This document shows positions 54,041 to 63,050 of a stretch of DNA of 64,000 nucleotides, piece by piece. The DNA is from Rhodoligotrophos defluvii (lineage in GTDB: Bacteria; Pseudomonadota; Alphaproteobacteria; Rhizobiales; Im1): the NCBI RefSeq assembly GCF_005281615.1, contig NZ_SZZM01000001.1:248272-312271 (forward strand). Direction: 5' to 3'. Under the pieces are notes generated by a model that was not told the origin of the DNA, ran no database searches, and was given only the letters and a program-made list of their open reading frames with translations. Both the position numbers and the translations under genes were made by a program. Position 1 is the first letter of the stretch. Each line of letters opens with the position of its first letter.

Positions 54041-55164
54041 GATCGGCTCGGGGCGTGGGGCGCCGCGCGCGCGCCGGTCCTGTCCTCCGTGTTGTCCGGG
54101 CCAGACTGCTGCGGGTTGGCGAATGCGGGCCCGCCGACGATCTCGACCGCATCGCCATCGCGCAGCTTCATCTGCCCTGCGGTGACCACCACGTCCGAGG
54201 GCTGAAGGCCCCTCATCACTTCCACGAGACCGGCTTGGCGGACGCCAATAGCCACCTTCGTCTCCCGCGCGAGGCCCTCGACGATCCGGTAGACGAACTG
54301 ATCGCTGCCCTTAGGCACCAGCGCGGTCTCGGGCACGAACAGAGCATCCTGCCGTTGCGAGACCGTGACGCTCACCCGCGCGAACAGCCCCGGCTTCAGG
54401 CGCCCCTCGCGATTGGGAATCTCCGCCCGCAGTTGCAGCGAGCGGCCTGCGGATGTCACCTGGGGTGCGATCACCGTGACCTTTCCGGCGAACCGGTCTC
54501 CCGGCAGGGCATCGACCGCCACGTCGACCGGCTGCCCCAAGCCGAGATGACGCAGCACCCTTTCCGGCAGCTGAAAGGTGACCTTGAGCGGATCGGTCTG
54601 AATCAGCTCCACCAGATCGTCACCGCGGCTGACATAGGCGCCGACGCTGACGGTGCGCAGCCCGACCTCGCCGGCAAAGGGCGCATATATGCGAGTTTCG
54701 CTGAGGTTCTTTTCGGCAATGGCGACCCGCGCTTCCGCAACACGGAGCTGCGCCAGGGCTTCGTCGCGGGCGCGTTCCGTGCCGGCGCGCGAGGTCAGAA
54801 GCTGGGTCGCACGATCGCTGTTCTGCTTGGCGAGGGCGAAATTGGCCTTTGCTTCGTCGAGCTGGGCCTTGTAGAGCACATCGTCCAGGGAAAACAGCAG
54901 GGCGCCCTGTTCGACGCGGTGGCCCTCCTCGAAATGGATCGCTGCGATGCGGCCATCGATCTGCGGGCGGATAACGACTGCTTCGTTTGGCGCGAGGGCG
55001 CCGGCGGCGGGCAACGTTTCGCTCAGAGGCTGTCTTGTGACGGGGGCCGCATCAACGGGCACCGCCTCGGCGCGCGCTGCTGGCGGGGAGAGCGCGGCTG
55101 CCATCATTGCGCAGGCCAGCAGGGGTGCCGCCCACCGGGATCCGGCTCGTCCATGGGGATTCAT
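54037..55164 (-). CDS. RND efflux periplasmic adaptor (membrane fusion protein)
   Basis: 375 residues: a signal peptide (1-~32), barrel-sandwich/lipoyl halves (ALAPNEAVVIRPQIDGRIAAI; VRVAEARVAIAEKNLSETRIYAPF), an alpha-hairpin and a beta-barrel. It bridges the permease to an outer-membrane channel. The stop overlaps the permease start (ATGA), so they form one operon. Its divergent neighbour is the 5-FCL gene. Confidence 0.92.
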   Translation of the reverse strand: MNPHGRAGSRWAAPLLACAMMAAALSPPAARAEAVPVDAAPVTRQPLSETLPAAGALAPNEAVVIRPQIDGRIAAIHFEEGHRVEQGALLFSLDDVLYKAQLDEAKANFALAKQNSDRATQLLTSRAGTERARDEALAQLRVAEARVAIAEKNLSETRIYAPFAGEVGLRTVSVGAYVSRGDDLVELIQTDPLKVTFQLPERVLRHLGLGQPVDVAVDALPGDRFAGKVTVIAPQVTSAGRSLQLRAEIPNREGRLKPGLFARVSVTVSQRQDALFVPETALVPKGSDQFVYRIVEGLARETKVAIGVRQAGLVEVMRGLQPSDVVVTAGQMKLRDGDAVEIVGGPAFANPQQSGPDNTEDRTGARAAPHAPSRS

Positions 55165-55277
55165 GACCAGCGATGCACCCTCACCTTATCGGCCGCACTC
55201 TGGGCCCAGTCGGATCCTCGTGCAAGAGATGCGCCATAAAGATCTCATCTTCGCAAGAATTCCGCCGTCAAAACACC

Positions 55278-55892
55278 GTGAAGGCTCGGGCGGCGCGGTT
55301 TGCTCGGGAGGCTGCTTTGGATTGGGATGAGGTGGACGCCTGGCGCAAGGCCGAGCGGGAGCGGATGGCGGCGGCCCGCCTGGGGATGAGCGTGGATGAG
55401 CGCGCGGCGCTCACACGCGGCATCATTGCGCAGCTCGACGAGGCGGCCGGAGCGGTGCCCGGCCTGGTCATCAGCGGTTATTTCCCGTTCCGGGGAGAGC
55501 CGGACTTGCGTCCCTGGATGGTCGCGTTGGTGGACCGGGGGGTGCGGGTGGCGTCGCCGGTGGTGACGCAGAGACATGCGCCGCTAAGCTTCCGGCTGTG
55601 GACACCTGCCGCCAAGCTCACGCGGGGAGTGTTGGGCATTCCCATACCGGCGGATACGGCAAGCGTGGTGCCGAACGTCGTGATCGCCCCCTGCCTGGCG
55701 TTCGACAGCGCCTGCTACCGGCTCGGCTATGGCGGCGGCTATTTCGATCGGACCCTGGCCTCGTTCCGCGAGAAGCCATTAGCGATCGGAGTGGCCTTCA
55801 GCCGCTTCCAAATCGAGACCATTCATCCCCAGCCGCACGATGTTCCCATGGACAAGGTGGTAACGGAGCGCGCGGTGATCCGCAAAGCCTAG
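55278..55892 (+). CDS. 5-formyltetrahydrofolate cyclo-ligase family protein
   Basis: About 204 residues. The family block LGYGGGYFDRTLA (phosphate/ATP loop) and VIAPCLAFD are clear. It converts 5-formyl-THF to 5,10-methenyl-THF with ATP. The start is uncertain: a GTG at 55278 is used, since a start at 55173 would leave only 8 bp before the divergent adaptor gene; an ATG near 55363 with GGGAG upstream is another option. Confidence 0.85.
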   Translation: MKARAARFAREAALDWDEVDAWRKAERERMAAARLGMSVDERAALTRGIIAQLDEAAGAVPGLVISGYFPFRGEPDLRPWMVALVDRGVRVASPVVTQRHAPLSFRLWTPAAKLTRGVLGIPIPADTASVVPNVVIAPCLAFDSACYRLGYGGGYFDRTLASFREKPLAIGVAFSRFQIETIHPQPHDVPMDKVVTERAVIRKA

Positions 55893-55982
55893 CCGGGACG
55901 CCATCGAATCGCGCCAAAGCGGCCAGCGCGACGCCACAACCATAAGTTATGTAACGCACGTGCTAAACTATGCAGGTGCGTC

Positions 55983-56276
55983 ATGGGTCGCGTGAGTCGT
56001 GTGGGAATGCTGGCAATGCTTCTGGCGCTGACGGCGCTGGGAGGCTCCGGCCATGGTGTTCGCGCCAGCGAGGCGCAGGCTTATCCGTGGAGATCAACAG
56101 ACCAGGGCTGGCTCGAACTGTTCCGGCTCGGCGTCGGAAATCCGGGCGTAGAGCCGTGGGATCCACAGGCCGCGCCCGGCCATGGCAACGTCAACCGGTT
56201 CCCGCCGTATTTCAACTCGACCTTGCGGGACGAGCTGCCCACCTGGGCACCGGACGTTGCGCCACGCAATCGCTGA
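55983..56276 (+). CDS. Small secreted hypothetical protein, Trp/Pro-rich
   Basis: 97 residues: a signal peptide (1-~32) and a short mature part with GNPGVEPWDP and FPPYFNSTLRDELPTWAPD. AGGTG lies before the ATG. It is 15 bp upstream of a second small secreted gene that also has repeated EPW tripeptides, so the pair is likely one unit. No family recognised. Confidence 0.65.
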   Translation: MGRVSRVGMLAMLLALTALGGSGHGVRASEAQAYPWRSTDQGWLELFRLGVGNPGVEPWDPQAAPGHGNVNRFPPYFNSTLRDELPTWAPDVAPRNR

Positions 56277-56291
56277 TACGCAACGCCGTCC

Positions 56292-56645
56292 ATGATCACC
56301 GCAAACCACTTGAAAAGAAGCGTCTCTGCGAACCTGGCCGCGATTGCCGTCTTCGCCGGAACCCTTGCGGCCGCCTGCGCCGCGGAAGCCCCCTGCGAGC
56401 GGCATGGGCCGGACGGCGCATGCGCATCGCCCGTCAATGCACTGGAGTCGCTCTTCAAGCAGCAGCTGGTACCGAGGGAATTTCGGCCCGAGCCGTGGCT
56501 GCCGGGCAGCGAACCGTGGCAGAATTCTGCCGAGTCGCTCTGCGACCGCCGCTATGGTGGGTTCGATCGCAACGCCGGCCTCTCCAGTCCGACCGGCTTG
56601 AGCATTTACCTGCAGCAGCAGGACCCGGTCTGCACCTACCGGTGA
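56292..56645 (+). CDS. Small secreted hypothetical protein with EPW motifs
   Basis: 117 residues: a signal peptide (1-~31, CAAEAPC), two cysteine pairs in the mature part (APCERHGPDGAC; SLCDRRYG and PVCTYR) and PEPWLPGSEPW. Disulfides are likely outside the cytoplasm. It follows the 97-residue gene by 15 bp. Confidence 0.68.
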   Translation: MITANHLKRSVSANLAAIAVFAGTLAAACAAEAPCERHGPDGACASPVNALESLFKQQLVPREFRPEPWLPGSEPWQNSAESLCDRRYGGFDRNAGLSSPTGLSIYLQQQDPVCTYR

Positions 56646-56757
56646 CCACTTGCGGCGGTTCAGGCGGCATTCACCTGGATCTGTCTTTAATTGTCCTGAG
56701 AGAGGATGCTTTGCAGATACTCTAGCTGTCACTGACCAAATAGGCACAGGAACATCC

Positions 56758-57258
56758 ATGAGCTCCAATAGAGGCTTGAGGACTGCTGCAATGGCCGCTG
56801 CCATTGTCGGCGCCATGGTTACCGTGGGGGCGAGCGAGGCTTCGGCCCAAAGCGGCTATTGCGACCGCTATGCTCGCGATTATGCCAACCGCTACGCCAA
56901 TCCGGCCGGCAACGTGCTCGGCGGGGCCGCGGCCGGGGCGATCGGCGGTGCCGTCATCGGCGGTATCGTCGGCGGGGGCAAGGGCGCGGGCAGAGGCGCT
57001 GCCATCGGCGCCGGCGTCGGCGCGCTGGGCGGTGCCGCGGGCACCGGTGGCCAGTGGAACAACTATTACTACGCGGCCTATAACGACTGCATGGCCCGCA
57101 ATGCCGGTGGGCCGCCGCGGCCTGTCTACGGCGGCCGCGGCCGGTTCGAGCCCTGGACGCCCGCCTGGTATCGCTATTGCCAGCAGCGCTACCGGTCGTT
57201 CAACCCGCAGACCGGATATTTCCGGACCGGCTCCGGCCAATATCGCTTCTGCCAGTAA
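56758..57258 (+). CDS. BA14K family protein with a glycine zipper
   Basis: 166 residues: a signal peptide (1-~29, ASAQ), a glycine-zipper segment (GGAAAGAIGGAVIGGIVGGGK) able to insert in membranes, and a BA14K-type end with WYRYCQQRYRSFNPQTGYF and YRFCQ. Cysteines near the start (YCDRY) and in NDCMARN may pair. The ATG at 56758 is chosen because the signal peptide starts there. Confidence 0.82.
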   Translation: MSSNRGLRTAAMAAAIVGAMVTVGASEASAQSGYCDRYARDYANRYANPAGNVLGGAAAGAIGGAVIGGIVGGGKGAGRGAAIGAGVGALGGAAGTGGQWNNYYYAAYNDCMARNAGGPPRPVYGGRGRFEPWTPAWYRYCQQRYRSFNPQTGYFRTGSGQYRFCQ

Positions 57259-57295
57259 GGCAAACATCGCGTGGGCGGCGCGGCGGCAGATGACC

Positions 57296-58036
57296 TCAAG
57301 CGGTCGTCCTGCCGCCGGCGCCAAGCGCGACAGTCTGGCCGCTAAGGGATGCGGCCTCGTCGGAGCATAGCGCGACCACGAGGGTCGCCAGCTTGGCCGG
57401 GTCGGCCGAACCGGCCGGTCCGATAAGGAAATAGGCTACCCCTTGCGCGGGCGCCGCATCCAGCGCCATGCCGCGGGTCATGCTCTGCAGGCTCGCCTGT
57501 GCGGCCAGCGCCTGGTCCAGGGTTTCCCGCCGGCCATCTCTCACTTCAATCACGGTTATGACGCGGCCCCAGCCCCTTTCCTCCATTCCGGGCACCAGCA
57601 GGTCGACCATCCGCAGGGCCCCTTCGAGCTGGTCGTCCAGCCGCAGGCTCGCCCGCTCGGCGGTGTCGGATGCGCCCCCCGTCCAGCCGATGCTCACGAC
57701 GGTGACGAGGACCGAGATAGGCCCCAGCTCCGACTGCACATGGTCAGCGAAGCGCTGACGGGCATCGGCCGAGCTCAGGTCGAGCTGGCCGCCGAGCCCC
57801 CGCGCGCCGGCCATCACCACCGCGTCGAGAATCCCGTCCAGCGCCTCCGCCGCTCTCAGCCTCTCGTCGTGATGCGCACCGCCGACAGCGGACGGATCAA
57901 TGAAGCCCACCGCGATCGCCGCACCTGCGGCGGCCAAGGCGGATGCAATCACCCGGCCCGCGCCGCTGTCACCGCAAGTGATCCACACCGTCCGTCCCGC
58001 AAGCCGGGAGGCTGAGCGCTCTACTGGTCCAGCCAT
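57296..58036 (-). CDS. Short-chain dehydrogenase/reductase-like protein lacking the catalytic Tyr/Lys
   Basis: 246 residues of SDR fold. The cofactor loop is WITCGDSGAGRVIASAL (G-x3-G-x-G kept), and a later block ends GRVITVIEVRDG. Where SDRs have YxxxK, this one has no Tyr or Lys (DQALAAQASLQSMTRG), so catalysis is doubtful. GAGGATGAAGGC precedes the ATG at 58036. It is divergent from the HutC-type regulator, with a dyad between them. It may be a binding or sensor protein. Confidence 0.8.
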   Translation of the reverse strand: MAGPVERSASRLAGRTVWITCGDSGAGRVIASALAAAGAAIAVGFIDPSAVGGAHHDERLRAAEALDGILDAVVMAGARGLGGQLDLSSADARQRFADHVQSELGPISVLVTVVSIGWTGGASDTAERASLRLDDQLEGALRMVDLLVPGMEERGWGRVITVIEVRDGRRETLDQALAAQASLQSMTRGMALDAAPAQGVAYFLIGPAGSADPAKLATLVVALCSDEAASLSGQTVALGAGGRTTA

Positions 58037-58047
58037 GCCTTCATCCT

Positions 58048-58069
58048 CTTGAGCGTGAGCTGTCTCAAG
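58048..58069. promoter_or_regulatory. Inverted repeat between the SDR-like and HutC-type genes
   Basis: CTTGAG-N10-CTCAAG is a perfect 6-bp dyad 11 bp upstream of the SDR-like start, next to its ribosome site. A GntR-type dimer could bind here and repress the SDR-like gene. It does not match the published HutC operator closely, so the link is inference. Confidence 0.35.
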
Positions 58070-58231
58070 GTCAACCGGCTCACGACTCTCCGGATCCATG
58101 ATGCCACATTTGCCGGCGAGAACACCAAGCGTGCTTGCGGGACGGCGCCGAATCAATACGGATGGAGAAGAAGGCTCAAGCGCGGGGATGGCGAGCAATG
58201 GCGAGGGCGAGATGAGGTGGACGGTTCGGGG

Positions 58232-58996
58232 ATGACGGCTTCGCAGGTTCGGCAGAATGTGAGTCCATTGCCGATATATCAGCGCATCAAGAGCCACATT
58301 GCCGAGCACATTCGCCGAGGCGATTGGCCCGCCGGCCTCAAGATACCGTCGGAAAATCAGCTGGTCGCCGAGTTGAAGGTCAGCCGGATGACGATCAACC
58401 GGGCGCTGCGCGAGCTGACCGACGAAGGCTTTCTGTCGCGGGTGCAGGGAGTGGGCACTTTCGTGCGCGGCAATCCTCTGCAGGCCGGCACTGTCGAGCT
58501 GCGCGACATCGCCGAGGAGATCCGATCGCGCGGCCGTGCCCACCGGGCCATCATCGAGGCGCAGGACGCCACACGGGCAACGCCGGAGCTGGCGCGCCTG
58601 TTCGGCCTGGCGGAGCCTGCGCGTCTGTTCCAGCTCGTGCTCGTCCATTGCGAGGACGAGCTTCCGGTTCAGGTGGAAGAGCGCTGGTGCAACCCGGCAG
58701 TGCTGCCGGATTTCCTGAAGCAGGACTTCACCCGCGTGACACCCGAGGCCTATCTCGCGGGAGCCACCTCAATGGACGAGGTCGAGCATACCATTCGCGC
58801 CGTCACGCCGCAGGCACGACATCAGCGACTGCTGATCATCAATCCGGACGAGCCTTGCCTGAGCATAGAGCGGCGGATCTGGTCGGGCGGCCATGTGGCA
58901 AGCTACGCTCGGCTGACGCAACCCGGCAGCCGCTACCTCTGGCGCTCGCGCTGGACACCAGTGGCATCGCCCAAGGGAAAACCGGATAACGGATAG
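58232..58996 (+). CDS. hutC: GntR/HutC-type transcriptional regulator (UTRA domain)
   Basis: 254 residues. The N-terminal winged helix reads LPIYQRIKSHIAEHIRRGDW and SRMTINRALRELTDEGFL. The C-terminal UTRA domain has VQVEERWCNPAVLPDF and PCLSIERRIWS. The pattern matches histidine-utilisation repressor HutC, but no hut genes are in the window. The ATG at 58232 is chosen because the winged helix follows directly; the longer start is unlike the family. Confidence 0.85.
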   Translation: MTASQVRQNVSPLPIYQRIKSHIAEHIRRGDWPAGLKIPSENQLVAELKVSRMTINRALRELTDEGFLSRVQGVGTFVRGNPLQAGTVELRDIAEEIRSRGRAHRAIIEAQDATRATPELARLFGLAEPARLFQLVLVHCEDELPVQVEERWCNPAVLPDFLKQDFTRVTPEAYLAGATSMDEVEHTIRAVTPQARHQRLLIINPDEPCLSIERRIWSGGHVASYARLTQPGSRYLWRSRWTPVASPKGKPDNG

Positions 58997-59001
58997 GAAA
59001 A

Positions 59002-59027
59002 CGGACGGCCTCGGGGTAGGCCGCCCG
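59002..59027. terminator. Terminator after the HutC-type gene
   Basis: A 10-bp stem CGGACGGCCT/AGGCCGCCCG (one mismatch) with loop CGGGGT lies 6 bp past the stop. GAAAA on its left gives TTTTC on the minus strand, so it may also work in that direction. Confidence 0.6.
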
Positions 59028-59190
59028 TTCCACCAGGCTCGCTTGCGAGGGGAAGCAAGATGCGGGATCGAGCCAATAGTTAGGAGGATAGAGCAGCCGG
59101 CGCACAAGTCATCTTAAGCTTTGGTAAGATTGCCGGAAGCGCCCGGCAGAACAAGCGCCGCCGCCGCCACAGCGACGTCAGCCGTATGGC

Positions 59191-59253
59191 GCCGGATGGC
59201 CCGGTCAAAGCCGGGCTCAGAGTTGCGCAATTGCCGGCTGGAGGCAATCCAGG
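59191..59253. repeat. Decayed palindromic elements
   Basis: Two degenerate copies: one has GGCCCGG, loop TCAAAG and CCGGGC; the other, inverted, has TTGCC...GGCAA near ATCCAGG. They resemble the intact elements elsewhere, but the stems are interrupted. Confidence 0.5.
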
Positions 59254-59299
59254 GGCCTAAGATGAGGCGTCCAGGCGGCGGGGCTATTCGGCTCGGCAC

Positions 59300-60130
59300 C
59301 TAGTGCGATAGCAGCACCGGCACGGTCATGTGGTGCAGAATGTCCCGTGTGGCGCCGCCGAACATGAATTCGCGCATCCGCGACTTGCCGTAGCCTCCCA
59401 TGACCACCAGGTCGGAGCCGAAGTCGGAAATCCGCGACAGGATTTCGTCTCCCACGCTCACATCCTTTACGACCGAGCGGTGGATTTCCGCGTTCACCCC
59501 GTGGCGAGCCAGGCTGGCAGCTATTTCCGTGCCGGCGATGCCTTCATCTTCCTCTGGATTGACGCAGAGGATGATGGTGCGCTTGGCTTGCTTCAACAGA
59601 GGCAGCGCGTCGAACACCGCGCGGGACGCCTCGCGCTTGTTGTTCCAGGCTATGGTGACCTCGGTGCCGATGTCCGGGAACGTACCCGCCGACGGGATGA
59701 CCAGAACCGGCCGTCCGGTTTCGAGCAGCAGGCGCTCGCAGAGGTCGATCTCGACCATCGATTCGCCGTCCGGGTCCACCTGGCCGGCGACCACCAGGTC
59801 GGCGTTGCGACCATGGGCAATCACCACGTCGGCGATGATGGAGCCCTCCGCCTCGACCTGGCGCCACTCCGCGCTGAGGCCCTGCGCCTTGGTGGCCGTC
59901 TCGAACAGCTGCTTAACCTGCTCTGCCCGCTCCTCGTAATACTGCCGCTGCGTATCCATGATCTCCGGCGTGATCTGCATGGCGATGGCCGGGTAGACCT
60001 GCACCGCTGGGATCACATACAGGCCGACCAGATGCGCCGCGTAGCGCGCCGCGAGCTTCGTGGCGATGCCAAGGACAACGCTCGCCCTCTCAACGTCGTT
60101 GAGCGAAACGACGATCGTCTTGTAGCCCAT
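59300..60130 (-). CDS. Universal stress protein with two UspA domains
   Basis: 276 residues. Domain 1 (1-~145) opens GYKTIVVSLND. Domain 2 (~150-276) has the ATP-binding pattern MGGYGKSRMREFMFGGAT, matching G-x2-G-x9-G-(S/T/A). GGGGGAGGGAAG lies before the ATG at 60130. Tandem UspA proteins help survive starvation, oxidants or antibiotics. Confidence 0.92.
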   Translation of the reverse strand: MGYKTIVVSLNDVERASVVLGIATKLAARYAAHLVGLYVIPAVQVYPAIAMQITPEIMDTQRQYYEERAEQVKQLFETATKAQGLSAEWRQVEAEGSIIADVVIAHGRNADLVVAGQVDPDGESMVEIDLCERLLLETGRPVLVIPSAGTFPDIGTEVTIAWNNKREASRAVFDALPLLKQAKRTIILCVNPEEDEGIAGTEIAASLARHGVNAEIHRSVVKDVSVGDEILSRISDFGSDLVVMGGYGKSRMREFMFGGATRDILHHMTVPVLLSH

Positions 60131-60328
60131 GGCTTCCCTCCCCCAATGCGTCAGCCGCGCCTGAAACCTGCCGTGGCAGCGCGGCCCGTGCTCCAACTGT
60201 CCATGTGCGCGAGAGGCGGTCAAGTGGCAAACGATCTGAACCGTTGATGGAGACCACGTTGACCTTAACGCCGGCTAAAACTATCGTCAGCAAAAAGCCC
60301 GCTCTCTCAGTTATTTAAAGGACCGCAG

Positions 60329-61081
60329 ATGCCCACCAGCCTCAGCGTCAATCTGAACAAGGTTGCCCTGTTGAGAAACCAGCGCGATCTGCCCTATCCA
60401 AGAGTCATCGAGATGGCGCGCATCTGCATCGGCGCGGGCTGTCACGGCATCACGGTCCATCCCCGGCCCGATGAGCGCCACATCACCCGGCGCGACGTGC
60501 GCGAGCTCAAGGCGCTGCTCGGGCGCCATCCGACGATCGAGTTCAATATCGAGGGTTATCCCAGCGACGATTTCCTCGCGCTGGTGGCGGAGGTTCGCCC
60601 GGAGCAGGTCACCCTCGTGCCGGATGCACCCGACCAGCGTACGTCGGACCATGGCTGGGATATTCCGACCAATCGTGCCCTGCTGGAAAAGGTCATCGGC
60701 CGGCTCCGCGCACATGGCGCTCGCGTGTCCCTGTTCGTCGATGCGGATCCCGCCATGGCGGCGGAGGCGGCAAGCGTCGGCGCCGACCGGGTGGAGCTCT
60801 ATACGGGGCCCTACCATTTCGCCCTGATGAAGGGAGAGGCGGCCGCGATCCTGCCGAGCTATCGGGCGGCCGCCGAGGCCGCGCAGAAAGCAGGGCTGGG
60901 CGTCAATGCCGGCCATGACCTCAATCTCGACAACCTCGCCGGTTTCCTTGACGCGGTGCCGCAGGTGCTGGAGGTTTCAATCGGCCACGCCATCACGGCC
61001 GATGCGCTGATCATGGGCATGGCCAACGCGGTCGCCGCCTATCTCGCCGTGCTGAACCATGCCGGCCGGCAGCGCGGCTGA
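60329..61081 (+). CDS. pdxJ: Pyridoxine 5'-phosphate synthase PdxJ
   Basis: 250 residues, a TIM barrel. Conserved parts are TVHPRPDERHI (active-site His/Arg), EFNIEGYPS (catalytic Glu) and VNAGHDLNLDNL (second His). It condenses deoxyxylulose 5-phosphate with 3-amino-2-oxopropyl phosphate in vitamin B6 synthesis. The start MPTSLSVNLNKVALLRN matches the family. Confidence 0.96.
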   Translation: MPTSLSVNLNKVALLRNQRDLPYPRVIEMARICIGAGCHGITVHPRPDERHITRRDVRELKALLGRHPTIEFNIEGYPSDDFLALVAEVRPEQVTLVPDAPDQRTSDHGWDIPTNRALLEKVIGRLRAHGARVSLFVDADPAMAAEAASVGADRVELYTGPYHFALMKGEAAAILPSYRAAAEAAQKAGLGVNAGHDLNLDNLAGFLDAVPQVLEVSIGHAITADALIMGMANAVAAYLAVLNHAGRQRG

Positions 61082-61135
61082 TCCCGCGGGGCTTCAGAAC
61101 GGGGGCTGAACTGCGGTCCGGGCTGCAGTGTTCGC

Positions 61136-62713
61136 TCAAGCGAGAGCGCCAAGCCTGCGGCTCAACAGCCGGCGCGCTTCGCGCAACGTGTCCTCCACCG
61201 AACCGCTTGCATCGACCGGGGCCCACGAGATTGGGCCGGTGCCATAGGTCAACTGGCGCTCCACCACCTCCGGGGTCGCATCGGAGGCATCCCCGGTCCG
61301 CTGCTGCACCCGGTCCTTCATCTTCTCCGGCGGAGCGGTCAGCCAGAGGCCGATGAACGGCAGCTTGAGCGACTGGGCCACGCGGCCGATGGCGGCGCGC
61401 TCGTCGGGCCGCGCGTAGACCGCATCGACAACGACCGAGTGGCCGCCACGCAGGGCGATCTTCGCCTTCTGGGCAAGCGAGCCATAGACTTCGGCGCTGG
61501 CCGCTTCGGTATAGGCATGGGGCTGGAGACGTTCGTGCTCGCCGACGCCGAACATCGCCTTCCGCTCGACATCGCTGCGCAGGTGCAGCGCGCCTGGTGC
61601 CGCGCCGATCTGGTAGGCGAGAGCTGCCGCGAGCGTGCTCTTGCCGGTACCCGAGAGACCGCCGACCGCGATCAGCTTGGCCGGCGGCGGCGTGAGATAG
61701 CCGATCGCAGCGGTGACCAGTCCGACCAGCTGCTGCTGGGCAGGTCCGCGCTGCGCCGCCGGCAGCTGCCGCAGCCGGTCGATGATCACGACGGCGCGCA
61801 CCGCGGCGCGCAGGGCAAGGAACAGCGGTAGCGCCGAGAGGCCGTACAACGTCATCGGCGTGTCGCTCAGCTGCACATAGCGGTTGAGCAGGAGCTGGGC
61901 CGCCGGGCGGAACCCGTGCTGCATCATATCCATGAGCAGGAAGGCAAGATCGTAAAGGACGTCGATCGTTGCCAGATCCTCATCGAACTCCAAGGCATCG
62001 AACAGGACGGGCTGGCCGCCGATAAGGGCAATATTGGCGAGGTGCAGATCGCCATGGCAGCGGCGGACGAAGCCGCGTTCGGCGCGCATGTCGAGGCTGC
62101 GTGCCGCGGCTGCGCGCGCGCGCTCCAAATGATCGGCGAAGCGCTGGCGCAACGGAACGGGGATCAGGTCAGGTGCGGCGGCAAAGGCCTGGCCGACCTG
62201 CCGCGCCACCCGGGCGGCCCGCTCGGCACCGCGCCTGGTGGCGTGGACGGGCGCAGCCTCGTGGGACCGGAACACCACATGCGCAAGCTTCGCGACAAGA
62301 GAAGGTGCCAGGCCGTGTCGTGCGGCGTAGTTCGCGAGCAGGTGCTCCTGAGCGAAGCGCCGCATGTGCAGAGCCCATTCGACGACCTCGCCCCGGCCCC
62401 CGATACGAAGGCGACCGTCGGCCCGGCGGGTGATCGGCACCACGTCCCGGTAAATCTGAGGTGCCTGCGGCCGGTTCAGCTGCAATTCGTGCCGCAACAC
62501 CTGCTCGCGCCGGGAAAGCGTGGAGAAATCGAGATAGGGCAGCTTGACCGGCCGTTTGAGCTTGTAGGCATCTTCGCCGGCAAGGAATACGACAGCAGCG
62601 TGGGTATCGACCCGCTCTACCGGTACGGGGCCATCTCCGTAAGCCTGGGCATTGCCGAGAAAGCCGAGCACTTCGTCGAAGCTCGTGTGCTCAGGGTTCG
62701 GCATCCGCCCCAC
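61136..62713 (-). CDS. Fused aminoglycoside phosphotransferase-like / AAA ATPase protein
   Basis: 525 residues. Residues ~1-330 form an APH-like kinase fold with RRCHGDLHLANIAL and a following acidic block (FDALEFDEDLATIDVLYDL). Residues ~340-525 form a P-loop kinase-like domain with GGLSGTGKSTLAAALA and a shikimate/gluconate-kinase-type lid. This fusion is widespread in proteobacteria without a known substrate. Drug resistance should not be inferred. Confidence 0.88.
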   Translation of the reverse strand: MGRMPNPEHTSFDEVLGFLGNAQAYGDGPVPVERVDTHAAVVFLAGEDAYKLKRPVKLPYLDFSTLSRREQVLRHELQLNRPQAPQIYRDVVPITRRADGRLRIGGRGEVVEWALHMRRFAQEHLLANYAARHGLAPSLVAKLAHVVFRSHEAAPVHATRRGAERAARVARQVGQAFAAAPDLIPVPLRQRFADHLERARAAAARSLDMRAERGFVRRCHGDLHLANIALIGGQPVLFDALEFDEDLATIDVLYDLAFLLMDMMQHGFRPAAQLLLNRYVQLSDTPMTLYGLSALPLFLALRAAVRAVVIIDRLRQLPAAQRGPAQQQLVGLVTAAIGYLTPPPAKLIAVGGLSGTGKSTLAAALAYQIGAAPGALHLRSDVERKAMFGVGEHERLQPHAYTEAASAEVYGSLAQKAKIALRGGHSVVVDAVYARPDERAAIGRVAQSLKLPFIGLWLTAPPEKMKDRVQQRTGDASDATPEVVERQLTYGTGPISWAPVDASGSVEDTLREARRLLSRRLGALA

Positions 62714-63050
62714 TCCCGTGCCGGATTAACACTCGCCAGGAGACAATACTTATCAAATTGAAATTGCGCCATGCGGGCCCGTGGGCCGATGGCCATTTTT
62801 GCCGAGATCCGCACATTTTGTCGCGGTGACGGAACTTTTGCCTTGGCCAACCATTGGTGGAGCTGAGGAGGGGTGCGGCTCCCTGGGCGCGTCGTAAAGG
62901 TCACTTGCGTTTGCAGGGCGCAATGATAGATCAATGTCAGTGGCCAAGTTCCCGGGCGACAACATAGTTTTAGCGTAAATCAATACTACGCGATGCGAGC
63001 TCCGGCCGCGAGGGCGGACACGTTGCAGTGCGTTAAGTGAGGCGTCAGCA
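62714..63050. other. Intergenic region before the OpgG/OpgD gene
   Basis: 337 bases between the divergent fusion gene and the glucan gene, somewhat lower in GC near both ends. It presumably holds both promoters. I see no gene, and no box that I could assign to a specific regulator. Confidence 0.45.

Larger units (their letters stand above)
58997..59299. other. Intergenic region after the HutC-type gene
   Basis: 303 bases between the convergent hutC-type and universal-stress genes. It contains the terminator hairpin at 59002-59027 and two decayed palindromic elements at 59191-59253. Nothing else is recognised. Confidence 0.5.

Noticed and set aside
61136-62713. Aminoglycoside resistance gene
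   Set aside because: The APH-like fold is fused to a P-loop kinase domain in a widespread chromosomal family. Nothing indicates drug modification.
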